A model generated the notes under the pieces. The model had not been told where the DNA came from. It did no database searches and was given only the letters and a program-made list of their open reading frames with translations. Of a DNA stretch of 31,954 nt, positions 16,675 to 27,172 are shown piece by piece (the first letter of the stretch is position 1; every line of letters starts with the position of its first letter). The DNA is taken from assembly GCA_046598935.1 (NCBI GenBank), contig JBKJHW010000104.1, positions 1 through 31,954 of the forward strand. Direction: 5' to 3'. The position numbers and the translations under genes are program-made. The DNA is from SCUN01 sp046598935. Its GTDB lineage: Bacteria; Acidobacteriota; Vicinamibacteria; Vicinamibacterales; SCN-69-37.

Positions 16675-18083
16675 TAGTGCGAACCTCCGTCGCTCGGCGC
16701 CGTCGGCTTCGGATGGGCGCCCGGGAGCAGCGTTTTCACTTCAAAGATCGAGATCATCGGCATCACGCGCACGAAGAGAAACATGAGCGTGAGGAAGAGG
16801 CCGACCGTGCCGAAGAACGTCATGAAATCCCAGACCGTCGGGTAGTACATCTGCCAGGACGACGGCAGGAAGTCGCGGTGGAGGCTCGTGACGATGATGA
16901 CGAAGCGCTCGAGCCACATGCCGACGTTGACGAACATGCAGACGAGGAACACGACGCCGAGGTGGCGGCGGAATTTCTTGGACCACATGAGCTGCGGCAC
17001 GATGAAGTTGCAGACGAGGAGCATCCAATAGCTCCACGCCATCGGGCCCGTCAGGACGCGGTTCATCAGCATGAACCGCTCGTAGCCGTTGCCGCTGTAC
17101 CAGCCGAAGAACGCTTCGCAGGCGTAGCCGTAGACGACGATCATGCCCGTCACGAGCATGATCTTCGCCATGTTCTCGATGTGGTGCAGGGTGATGATCT
17201 CTTCGAGCCCGTACATCTTGCGCAACGGGATCAGCAGCGTGAGCACCATCGCGAAGCCGGCGTAGACGGCGCCGGCAACGAAGTACGGCGGGAAGATCGT
17301 GGCGTGCCAGCCCGGAAGGACGGCGACCGCGAAGTCGAAGCTGACGACCGTGTGGACGGACAGCACGAGCGGCGCCGAGAGACCGGCGAGCAGGAGCGAC
17401 GCGTTCTCGTAGCGGTACCAGTGCTTGGCGGAGCCGCGCCAGCCGAGCGCGAGGATGCCGTAGATGCGCTTCTGCCAGACCTGCGTCGCGCGGTCGCGGA
17501 ATGTCGCGAGGTCGGGAATGAGACCCGTGAACCAGAACACGATCGAGACGATCGCGTAGGTCGAGACGGCGAAGACGTCCCAGATGAGCGGGCTGCGGAA
17601 GTTCGGCCACAGCGACATCGTGTTGGGATACGGCAGCAGCCAGTAGACCGCGAGCCACGGACGGCCGGTATGGAAAATCGGGAACATGGCCGCGCAGATG
17701 ACGGCGAAGATCGTCATCGCTTCGGCCGAGCGGCTGATCGACATGCGCCAGTCCTGCCGGAAGAGCAGCAGAATCGCGGAAATCAGCGTGCCGGCGTGGC
17801 CGATGCCGATCCACCAGACGAAGTTGATGATGTCAAAGGCCCAGCCGACGGGCACGTTGTTGCCCCAGATGCCGATGCCCTTGAGTAGAAGCCAGGTCAG
17901 TGAGAGCAGGAGGCCCATCACGAGCATGAAGCCCACGCCCATGAACGCGAACCACGCCTTCGGCGTGTAGTTCGTGAAGACGATCGACGTCAGCTTGTCG
18001 GTGAGCGACGTGTTCGTCTGCCCGGCGCCAAGGACGGGGACCGGCGCGCGGAAATCGTTCTCGGGAAAGCTGTTTTTTTCCAT
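16674..18083 (-). CDS. actC: Alternative Complex III quinol-binding membrane subunit ActC (NrfD-like)
   Basis: This 469-aa protein has about ten membrane helices of the NrfD/PsrC fold. Conserved stretches include WWIGIGHAGTLISAILLLFRQ near residues 91-111, FHTGRPW, HTVVSFDFAVAVLPGWHATIFPPYFVAGAV, and a C-terminal LTLMFLFVRVMPMISI. In ACIII this subunit carries the quinol oxidation site next to the iron-sulfur domain of ActB. The start ATG at 18083 lies 5 nt after the actB stop. A run of seven A follows the start on the coding strand (ATGGAAAAAAACAGC), a possible slippage site but common enough to ignore. Confidence 0.96.
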   Translation of the reverse strand: MEKNSFPENDFRAPVPVLGAGQTNTSLTDKLTSIVFTNYTPKAWFAFMGVGFMLVMGLLLSLTWLLLKGIGIWGNNVPVGWAFDIINFVWWIGIGHAGTLISAILLLFRQDWRMSISRSAEAMTIFAVICAAMFPIFHTGRPWLAVYWLLPYPNTMSLWPNFRSPLIWDVFAVSTYAIVSIVFWFTGLIPDLATFRDRATQVWQKRIYGILALGWRGSAKHWYRYENASLLLAGLSAPLVLSVHTVVSFDFAVAVLPGWHATIFPPYFVAGAVYAGFAMVLTLLIPLRKMYGLEEIITLHHIENMAKIMLVTGMIVVYGYACEAFFGWYSGNGYERFMLMNRVLTGPMAWSYWMLLVCNFIVPQLMWSKKFRRHLGVVFLVCMFVNVGMWLERFVIIVTSLHRDFLPSSWQMYYPTVWDFMTFFGTVGLFLTLMFLFVRVMPMISIFEVKTLLPGAHPKPTAPSDGGSH

Positions 18084-18088
18084 GCGCG

Positions 18089-21079
<2,991 letters not shown>

Positions 21080-21097
21080 CGTGTTTATCCCGCGCCC

Positions 21098-21757
21098 TTA
21101 GCGGTGGCAGACCGAGCAGCTGGTCATGTGCTTGGGATCCGCGATCTTGTATTCAGCCTTGAGCTTCGTGCCGAGCTCGAGTTGATTCTCCGGCGCGGCA
21201 TACGCCATGTTGAACACCTCAGACCGCGGCCGGAGGTACTTCTCTGGAGCCTTATGGCAGTCGAGGCACCACTCCATCAGGAGGGGCTGCGCCTGATACA
21301 TGAGCGGCATCTTGTCGACCGGGCCGTGGCAGGTCACGCATCCGACGCCCTGCTTCACATGGATCTGGTGATTGAAATAGACGAAATCAGGCAGGTCATT
21401 AACCCTAGTCCACATCAAAGGCGTTTCATTTCGGAACGATGCCCGCACAGGCTCCAGGATCTGAGCGTTGCTCCAGAGCTGGGAATGGCAGTTCATGCAG
21501 GTCTTGGTGGGGGGTATGCCGGCGAACGAGGATTTCTCAACTGACGTATGGCAATATCGGCAGTCGAGACCGACGCCACCCACATGATGTGCGTGGCTGA
21601 ACTGGATCGGCTGCTCAACGAACTCGTTCTGCTTGGTCGCCCAGGACGACCGCATCAAAGTGAAGACCACCCAGCCCAGAAACAGGACAAGGGTCAGCAC
21701 CCCGGCGAGGCTCATTCGGGCGGTGGCGTTGGCGCTCTTTGGAAAAATCTGGCTCAT
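21098..21757 (-). CDS. actA: Alternative Complex III pentaheme cytochrome c subunit ActA
   Basis: This 219-aa protein has an N-terminal membrane anchor (about residues 15-35) and five CXXCH motifs: CRYCH (66-70), CMNCH (87-91), CVTCH (140-144), CLDCH (164-168) and CSVCH (214-218), the last just one residue before the C-terminus. Extra His residues (FSHAHH, NHQIHVKQG) are candidate distal ligands, as in the bis-His hemes of known ActA. Five hemes and this layout are diagnostic for ActA. It is the first gene of the 12.5-kb act-cox operon. The divergent upstream region carries a CRP-type site. Confidence 0.97.
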   Translation of the reverse strand: MSQIFPKSANATARMSLAGVLTLVLFLGWVVFTLMRSSWATKQNEFVEQPIQFSHAHHVGGVGLDCRYCHTSVEKSSFAGIPPTKTCMNCHSQLWSNAQILEPVRASFRNETPLMWTRVNDLPDFVYFNHQIHVKQGVGCVTCHGPVDKMPLMYQAQPLLMEWCLDCHKAPEKYLRPRSEVFNMAYAAPENQLELGTKLKAEYKIADPKHMTSCSVCHR

Positions 21758-21824
21758 AGCGGAATCGCGCCCATAGCCTATCTGAAACGCCGGGCTCGGG
21801 CACGCACGTTGGGACTCATAATGA

Positions 21825-21840
21825 TGTGAAAAATTTCACA
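21825..21840. promoter_or_regulatory. CRP-type operator in the divergent actA / ABC exporter control region
   Basis: The sequence TGTGA-AAAATT-TCACA matches the CRP consensus TGTGA-N6-TCACA at all ten fixed positions, within a 7+2+7 palindrome (TGTGAAA-AA-TTTCACA). It lies 68 bp upstream of the actA start and 45 bp upstream of the divergent ABC ATPase start, in the most A/T-rich part of the window. A TTGACA hexamer (minus strand, 21849-21844) sits next to it and could be the actA -35, but no strong -10 follows at 17 nt. A CRP/FNR-family regulator acting on the respiratory operon is inferred; no regulator gene is in the window. Confidence 0.7.
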
Positions 21841-21884
21841 AAGTGTCAATTATTTCGAAGTCTCTCCTAAGCTAGGACCCGTCT

Positions 21885-22829
21885 ATGGCTGCAATCGAAA
21901 TCGAAAACGTCACCAAACGCTTCGGCGACTTCACGGCCGTCAACGGCGTCTCGCTGTCGGTCCCCGAAGGCTCGATCTACGGCTTCATCGGACCGAACGG
22001 ATCGGGAAAAACGACGACGCTGCGGATGATCATGAATATCCTGCTGCCCGACTCGGGCCACGTCGCCGTGTTCGGCCAGCACAGCTCCGCCACCGCCCGC
22101 GACAACGTCGGCTACCTCCCCGAAGAGCGCGGCCTCTATAAGAAAATGGAAGTGCGGCGCCTGCTGCGCTACTACGGGCAGCTCAAAGGCAAGTCGCTCA
22201 AGGAATTGGACCCGGTGATCAATACCTGGCTGGACCGCTTTCAGCTGACCGACTGGGCCAACAAGAAAATCGAAGCGCTGTCGAAAGGCATGGCGCAGAA
22301 AACACAGTTCATCTCCGCGATCGTCTCGTCGCCCAGGCTGCTGATTCTCGACGAGCCGTTCTCCGGCCTCGACCCGGTCAACGCCGACGCGCTCAAAGAC
22401 GCCGTCCTCGATTTGCGCAAGCAGGGCACAACGATTGTCTTCTCGACGCACGACATGGGCGCCGCCGAGCGCATGTGCGACCGCATCTTCATGATCTTCA
22501 AAGGCAACAAGGTCCTCGACGGCACGCTCGACGAGATCCAGTCGACGTACGGGCACGACACCGTCCGCGTGAAAGTCCCCGGCGGGCGGGCCACCATCGC
22601 CACCATCGCGTCGATCGGCGACGCCGAGTCGATCGAATCTATTAATGACTTCGGAAACTACCAGGAACTGCGGCTCAAGTCCGATCCGCAGAAGTTTCTC
22701 CAGGCGCTCGTGCAAAAAACGGCCGTCGAGCACTTCGAACTCACGCGGCCGTCGCTGCACGACATCTTCGTGCGCATCGCCAATCCAACCGCCGAAGATC
22801 TCAAGCGGCCTGTGTCGGGAGCCGACTAA
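21885..22829 (+). CDS. ABC transporter ATP-binding protein, NatA-like
   Basis: This 314-aa ATPase has Walker A GPNGSGKT (about 36-43), the PEERGLYKKM Q-loop region typical of NatA/ABC-2 exporters, signature LSKGMAQK (about 132), Walker B LLILDEPFSGLD (about 152) and switch His in FSTHDMG. A C-terminal DUF4162-like extension of about 80 residues follows, ending in the usual SLHDIFVRI. AGGA about 10 nt upstream of ATG 21885 is the likely ribosome binding site. The stop overlaps the permease start by one base (TAATG). The gene is transcribed divergently from the respiratory operon, and a CRP-type site lies 45 bp upstream. Cargo unknown; relatives export sodium ions or peptides. Confidence 0.94.
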   Translation: MAAIEIENVTKRFGDFTAVNGVSLSVPEGSIYGFIGPNGSGKTTTLRMIMNILLPDSGHVAVFGQHSSATARDNVGYLPEERGLYKKMEVRRLLRYYGQLKGKSLKELDPVINTWLDRFQLTDWANKKIEALSKGMAQKTQFISAIVSSPRLLILDEPFSGLDPVNADALKDAVLDLRKQGTTIVFSTHDMGAAERMCDRIFMIFKGNKVLDGTLDEIQSTYGHDTVRVKVPGGRATIATIASIGDAESIESINDFGNYQELRLKSDPQKFLQALVQKTAVEHFELTRPSLHDIFVRIANPTAEDLKRPVSGAD

Positions 22830-24127
22830 TGAATCGCATCCTCGTTGTCGCGCAAACGGAATTCCTGATCCTCGTCAAAACGAAGGCGTTCTTGATCGGC
22901 CTGCTGTTGATGCCGATCATCACGGCCGGCGCGATCGGGTTTCAGATCTACGCCGAGAAACATTCGGATCAGGACGACCACAAGTTCGTCGTCATCGATC
23001 ACTCCGGCGTGCTGGCCGAGCCCCTGCAGACGGCGGCGGCGGCATTCAACGAGAAGAACGGCGATGGCGAGGCCCGTACGGGACCGCACTTCACGCCGGA
23101 GGCGGTGACGCCGCCGGCCGACATCGAAGCGCTCAAACTGGCGCTCTCGGATCGGGTCAAAAACAAGGAGCTCTTCGCGTTCGTCGAAATCCCAGCCGCG
23201 GTCGTCGATCCCAACGTCGAGAAAGCGCCGGAGATTCAGTACTACACAGAGACGCCGTCCTACGACCGGCTGCCCGATTGGCTGCAGACGACGCTCAACG
23301 AGGAAATCACGCGACGCCGCTTCAACGCCGCCGGCGTCGACCAGGCCCTCGTGAAAAAACTCAGCGCACGTGCCGATGTTCAGACGATGGGGCTTCTCAC
23401 GAAGAAGGCGGACGGATCGGTGGAGCAAGCGAAGGAGAGCGACCCGCTGACGACGTTTGTCGCGCCGTTTGCCGTGCTCTTCATCATGTTTCTGTCGGTG
23501 ATGTCATCGGCGCCGCAGCTGCTCAACGCCGTCATCGAAGAAAAGATGTCGCGCATCAGCGAGGTGCTCGTCGCGTCGGTGTCGCCGTTCGAGCTTCTGC
23601 TGGGAAAACTCTTCGGCGTCACCGCGGTCGCCGTGCTCCTGGCGCTCGTGTACTTCCTCGGCGCCGGCTACTTCCTGATTTATTCCGGCCGCGCCGAGCT
23701 GGTGCAGCCCGCGCTCATGGGCTGGTTTGTGATCTTCCTCGTCTGCTGCGTGCTGATGTTCGGCTCGATGTTTCTCGCGATCGGCTCGGCGTGCTCGGAT
23801 CTGAAGGACGCGCAGAGCATGATGCAGCCGGTGATGATGCTGCTCATGGTCGGCTACATCGGTTCGTTCGCGGTACTGAGGGCGCCGGAGTCCAACGTCG
23901 CGCTCGGGCTGTCGTTCTTTCCGACCACCGCGCCGTTCATCATGATGCTGCGGATGGCGATGCAGCCCACGCCGCCGCTCTGGCAGCCGGCGCTGTCGCT
24001 CGCGATCACGCTGCTGACAACGGTCGCGTTCGTCTGGGCCGCCAGCCGCATCTTCCGCGTCGGCGTGCTCATGCAGGGCAAGGGCGCCACGTTCCGCGAA
24101 ATGCTCAAGTGGATCCGGCAAAGCTAA
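22829..24127 (+). CDS. ABC-2 type transporter permease, NatB-like
   Basis: This 432-aa permease has one N-terminal helix (LIGLLLMPIITAGAIGFQIY), an extracytoplasmic domain of about 180 residues, then five or six helices from about residue 210. The motif NAVIEEKMSRISEVLVASVSPFELLLGKLFGV marks the coupling helix that contacts the ATPase in NatB-type exporters. It follows the ATPase with a one-base overlap and completes a two-gene exporter. After its stop lies a heptad repeat region with inverted arms that runs into the next start codon. Confidence 0.93.
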   Translation: MNRILVVAQTEFLILVKTKAFLIGLLLMPIITAGAIGFQIYAEKHSDQDDHKFVVIDHSGVLAEPLQTAAAAFNEKNGDGEARTGPHFTPEAVTPPADIEALKLALSDRVKNKELFAFVEIPAAVVDPNVEKAPEIQYYTETPSYDRLPDWLQTTLNEEITRRRFNAAGVDQALVKKLSARADVQTMGLLTKKADGSVEQAKESDPLTTFVAPFAVLFIMFLSVMSSAPQLLNAVIEEKMSRISEVLVASVSPFELLLGKLFGVTAVAVLLALVYFLGAGYFLIYSGRAELVQPALMGWFVIFLVCCVLMFGSMFLAIGSACSDLKDAQSMMQPVMMLLMVGYIGSFAVLRAPESNVALGLSFFPTTAPFIMMLRMAMQPTPPLWQPALSLAITLLTTVAFVWAASRIFRVGVLMQGKGATFREMLKWIRQS

Positions 24128-24130
24128 CTC

Positions 24131-24158
24131 AGTGGCCAATGGTCAATGGCCAATGAAG
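24131..24158. repeat. Heptanucleotide array, left arm, after the ABC permease
   Basis: Units AGTGGCC, AATGGTC, AATGGCC and AATGAAG follow each other 3 bp after the permease stop. The first 25 bases (24131-24155) match the reverse complement of the right-arm array at about 20 of 25 positions, all differences being transitions. The two arms are 37 bp apart. Confidence 0.85.
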
Positions 24159-24192
24159 ACCCCTCTCAGTCGCGGTCACTCCGGCTGCCCTC

Positions 24193-24226
24193 CATTGACC
24201 ACTGACCACTGACCATTGACCATTAG
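24193..24226. repeat. Heptanucleotide array, right arm, running into the flavoprotein start
   Basis: Units CATTGAC, CACTGAC, CACTGAC, CATTGAC and CATTAG are in perfect phase. The TTG at 24216, the only usual start codon available to the downstream gene, lies inside the fourth unit. The array thus supplies the start codon and the first codons of the flavoprotein gene. Confidence 0.85.
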
Positions 24227-25412
24227 CTACGACGTCGTCATCGCCGGCGCCGGTCCTGCGGGATCGACGGCCGCGCGGATGCTCGCGCGCGCGGGGCTCC
24301 GCGTGGCGCTCTGCGACAAAGCCGCGTTTCCGCGCGACAAGACCTGCGGCGACGCGCTGATTCCGGATTCGATTGCCGCGCTGCGCGATTCAGGCGCGTG
24401 GGAACGCATCGGCGAACAGGCGCGCGCGCTTGAACTTCTCGAAGTGATTTCTCCGCGCGGCATCAGCGTGCCGATTCGCGGCGAGTACCGGGTGCTGCGC
24501 CGCCGCGCATTCGACCAGGTGATGTTCGAAGACGCGCTCGAAGCCGGCGCAACGTTTCGCCAGGTCAGCGTCAAACGGCCGATTGACGACGGCTCGGCGG
24601 TCTCGGGCGTGGTCGTTGAGCATGCCGGCCGCCCCGGAATAGAAGAAGAGATCCGCGCGCCGCTGACCGTGCTCGCGACCGGCGCCGACGGCGCGGTGTT
24701 GAAGAAGTTTGACTCGTCGGCGCGGACGTCGGCGTCTGGATACGCGATCCGGACGTACGCCGTGCACACGGCCGCCGGCGGCGCGAGCGATCGTCTCTAT
24801 ATTTCACTCGAGAAAGATCTTCTTCCCGGCTACGCGTGGGCGTTCCCTGGTCCGGAGAACGTCTTCAATATCGGCGTCGGCGTCTTCGACGCCTCGCGCC
24901 TTCGCGAGCGCAAACTGAATCTGCGAGCACGGCTGGATCACCTGATGTCGGGGAAAGGCCTGCTTGGAAAAATGCTCGGGCCGATGAAGGCGATCGACCG
25001 CTACGCCGGCGCACCCTTGCGAACCGGGCTCAGCGGCAGTTCGCTCGGCCGCCGCGGCCTGGCCATCGTCGGTGATGCGGCCGGGACGACGTATGGGCTG
25101 ACCGGAGAAGGGATCGGCAAATCGATGGAAAGCGGCATGCTGGTCGCGGAGCTGGCGGCGGCGAATTCGCGCGACCTGCCCGGCGTGGGTGACGCCTATC
25201 GCGTCGAAATGCACCGGCGATACATTCGCCGCTTTCAGGCGTATCAGACTGCCGAGCGTTGGATGCGGGTGCCGGTGTTTGCCGATCTGGTCGCACACCG
25301 CGCAAACCGGAGCCCATTCGTGCTGAAGCACCTGACGAAGGTGCTGGCCGAGGACTCAATCCCCAATCGGGTGTTTTCGGCGAAGGCCTTTTGGGCGCTG
25401 CTCACGCGATGA
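24216..25412 (+). CDS. FAD-dependent oxidoreductase, geranylgeranyl reductase family
   Basis: This 398-aa flavoprotein has the N-terminal dinucleotide-binding YDVVIAGAGPAGSTAARML, the family's PRDKTCGDAL segment, the LPGYAWAFPG motif (the GYxWxFP catalytic signature of geranylgeranyl reductases) and a second FAD motif, VGDAAGTTYGLTGEGIGKSMESG. Family members reduce isoprenoid double bonds, as in menaquinone or membrane lipid precursors; a link to quinone modification is possible but unproven. Start: an in-frame stop lies at 24210-24212, so the gene must start at TTG 24216 (or a non-standard ATT at 24222), only four codons before the FAD motif. There is no Shine-Dalgarno, because the upstream sequence is a heptad array. 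Confidence 0.88.
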   Translation: MTISYDVVIAGAGPAGSTAARMLARAGLRVALCDKAAFPRDKTCGDALIPDSIAALRDSGAWERIGEQARALELLEVISPRGISVPIRGEYRVLRRRAFDQVMFEDALEAGATFRQVSVKRPIDDGSAVSGVVVEHAGRPGIEEEIRAPLTVLATGADGAVLKKFDSSARTSASGYAIRTYAVHTAAGGASDRLYISLEKDLLPGYAWAFPGPENVFNIGVGVFDASRLRERKLNLRARLDHLMSGKGLLGKMLGPMKAIDRYAGAPLRTGLSGSSLGRRGLAIVGDAAGTTYGLTGEGIGKSMESGMLVAELAAANSRDLPGVGDAYRVEMHRRYIRRFQAYQTAERWMRVPVFADLVAHRANRSPFVLKHLTKVLAEDSIPNRVFSAKAFWALLTR

Positions 25413-25428
25413 CGGGAAAGAGAACCGT

Positions 25429-26280
25429 CTATTTAATGATCGCGCTGGTCTCGAACTTCCGGTAATTCGTGTACGTCGACACGCAACGCACCGTTTGCTC
25501 GAAGCCCTTCGCTGTGACCGCGTATTCTTCGCGCATCACGGACGGCACCCAGAGTTTCAATTTCGGGTCTTCCCGGTACGTCGTCTCGATGCGCGCGCTG
25601 ATGTCGCCGAGCACAAATCGCACGACCGTCTGCTCGACGCGCCCGGTCGCGGCGTCGACGAGGATTTCGCCGCTGCTGTAGACCTGAACGCCATTGGTTC
25701 CCGATACGAGCGTCGGCCGGTCTTCTTCTTTGAAGGCGAGCGTCACGCGCGGCCCGGCGCCTTCCGAAGCGCGGTTGAACTTGAACCGATCGCGATGTTT
25801 CTTTGCGAGCGTCAGCAGCACCAGCGTCGGCTCGTTGAATGTCCGCGTGATGTTGCCGATGTTGAATCGCGAGTTCTTCTCGGTAATGACAGAACCCATC
25901 CGCCAGAGCGGCGCGCGGTCCATCAGCACGCGGATATTGTCCGGGTCGTCGACGGCTGCGCCGTCCACATCGCGTACGTCGCGCACCGCGATCCAGGTGG
26001 CGTCGGCGGGTACGTACGTCAGGAAGAAATCCGCGCGCGTGATGCGCGTGCCGATCTCGGCGCCGTCCGCGCCGAAGACGCGCTGCACGGCGACTTCGTC
26101 GGCGAGCACGTTCTGCATCCTGGGGTTGTAGGCGTCAACATACGCGGCGGCGGCGGCGGAAACCGCTTTGGCCGAGAGGTTGACCTTCGAGGGCGGCGCA
26201 GCCGTCTGCGCGTGGAGGAGCCCGAGTCCCGCCGCGCCCAGCGCAAGCCAGGCCCCGGCGATCGGAGCACCCCGTCTCAC
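25429..26280 (-). CDS. Secreted protein of unknown function, paralogue 2
   Basis: This 283-aa protein starts at GTG in a 4-nt GTGA overlap with the upstream gene and has a signal peptide (GAWLALGAAGLGLLHAQ). The mature part is aligned throughout with its neighbour at 26277-27119. Shared blocks are a helix with YVDAYNPRM, a YVPADATWIAVRDVRDVDG strand region, an FNEPTLVLL segment and a C-terminal PKLKLWVPSVMREEYA... ending in RKFETSAIIK. It looks like a beta-rich periplasmic or surface protein. I do not recognise a named domain; similar pairs seem common in Acidobacteriota (recollection, not checked). The two arose by tandem duplication. Confidence 0.82.
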   Translation of the reverse strand: MRRGAPIAGAWLALGAAGLGLLHAQTAAPPSKVNLSAKAVSAAAAAYVDAYNPRMQNVLADEVAVQRVFGADGAEIGTRITRADFFLTYVPADATWIAVRDVRDVDGAAVDDPDNIRVLMDRAPLWRMGSVITEKNSRFNIGNITRTFNEPTLVLLTLAKKHRDRFKFNRASEGAGPRVTLAFKEEDRPTLVSGTNGVQVYSSGEILVDAATGRVEQTVVRFVLGDISARIETTYREDPKLKLWVPSVMREEYAVTAKGFEQTVRCVSTYTNYRKFETSAIIK

Positions 26281-27119
26281 TTGATACGAACCGAGACGTC
26301 GAACCGGCTGAAGTCGCTGTAGGTCGACGCCACCGTGATCTTCTCAGGCCGGCGGCCGCGGAGCGTGTACAGCTCGTCGAATTTGGACGGCACCCACATC
26401 TTCAATTTCGGTTCGAGCTTGTAGGTGGTTGTGAGGATGGCGTCAATGCCGCCGCTCAGCCTGACCTGAAGTTTCGCGCGCTCGATGCGGCCGGTGGCCG
26501 TGTCGAGCGTGAGCTCGCCGGATGAGTACGCCGGCTTCCCGCCAGTGTCGATGATGAGTGTCGGCGTCGAGTACTCGACAAACGAGACGGTCGTCGTCGC
26601 GCCGCGTGAGCTCCGGCGTTCGAAGGCGAACCGGCGGCGATGCTGCTCGTCGACAACGAGCAGGCTCAGGGTCGGCTCGTTGAAATTGCGCAGGATGGTG
26701 CCGAGGTTGTAGCGCGCGTTGCGATCCTTGAGGGCGCGAGCGGCGCCGACCTGGCCGCTGTTGAGGAGCTCGCGCACGTTGTCGCGTTCCTTGATGGCTT
26801 TGCCGTCGAGCGTCTCGACATCGCGCACGGCCATCCAGACCCTGTCGGCCGGGATGTAAACGAAATACACGTCGCTCGCGAGCGTTTCCTCGATGCTGCC
26901 GCCCGGCGCATACGTGCCGGTCAGTGTCTGCTTCGATCGTTCGGTCGCCATCACGTACGTGAGCTGGTCGCGATAATCCGCGACGTACGCAGTCGCCTTG
27001 GCCACCACTGCGTCGAGCGACTTGTCGTGTTTCGGCGCGCTCTGCGGCGCGGCCGCGAGATCGAGAGACAGCGTCGCCGCCGCCATCGCCAATGCGACCA
27101 GGGAGCCAAATTTACGCAT
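26277..27119 (-). CDS. Secreted protein of unknown function, paralogue 1
   Basis: This 280-aa protein has a signal peptide (VALAMAAATLSLDLAAA). Its fold is shared with the downstream paralogue: YVADYRDQLTYVMATE, then YIPADRVWMAVRDVETLDGKAI, FNEPTLSLLVV, a TLIIDTGGKPAYSSGELTLDTATGRIERA strand block, and PKLKMWVPSKFDELYTLRG ending DFSRFDVSVRIK. The repeated strand-turn pattern is reminiscent of outer-membrane-associated beta proteins, but no catalytic motif is visible. It sits 53 bp downstream of the FAD-linked oxidase on the same strand, so co-transcription is possible. Function unknown. Confidence 0.82.
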   Translation of the reverse strand: MRKFGSLVALAMAAATLSLDLAAAPQSAPKHDKSLDAVVAKATAYVADYRDQLTYVMATERSKQTLTGTYAPGGSIEETLASDVYFVYIPADRVWMAVRDVETLDGKAIKERDNVRELLNSGQVGAARALKDRNARYNLGTILRNFNEPTLSLLVVDEQHRRRFAFERRSSRGATTTVSFVEYSTPTLIIDTGGKPAYSSGELTLDTATGRIERAKLQVRLSGGIDAILTTTYKLEPKLKMWVPSKFDELYTLRGRRPEKITVASTYSDFSRFDVSVRIK

Positions 27120-27172
27120 GAGGGGATTGTGCCTGAACCGGCGCGTCAGGCAAAGCCGGCTGAGACCGGCGG

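Noticed and set aside
16548..17888. Plus-strand open frame of 446 codons opposite actC
   Set aside because: Charged low-complexity translation typical of an antisense frame in GC-rich DNA; actC is certain on the other strand.
18071..18083. Homopolymer run at the actC start as programmed slippage
   Set aside because: The Lys-Lys-Asn codons give a normal start in frame with the whole protein; nothing supports a second product.
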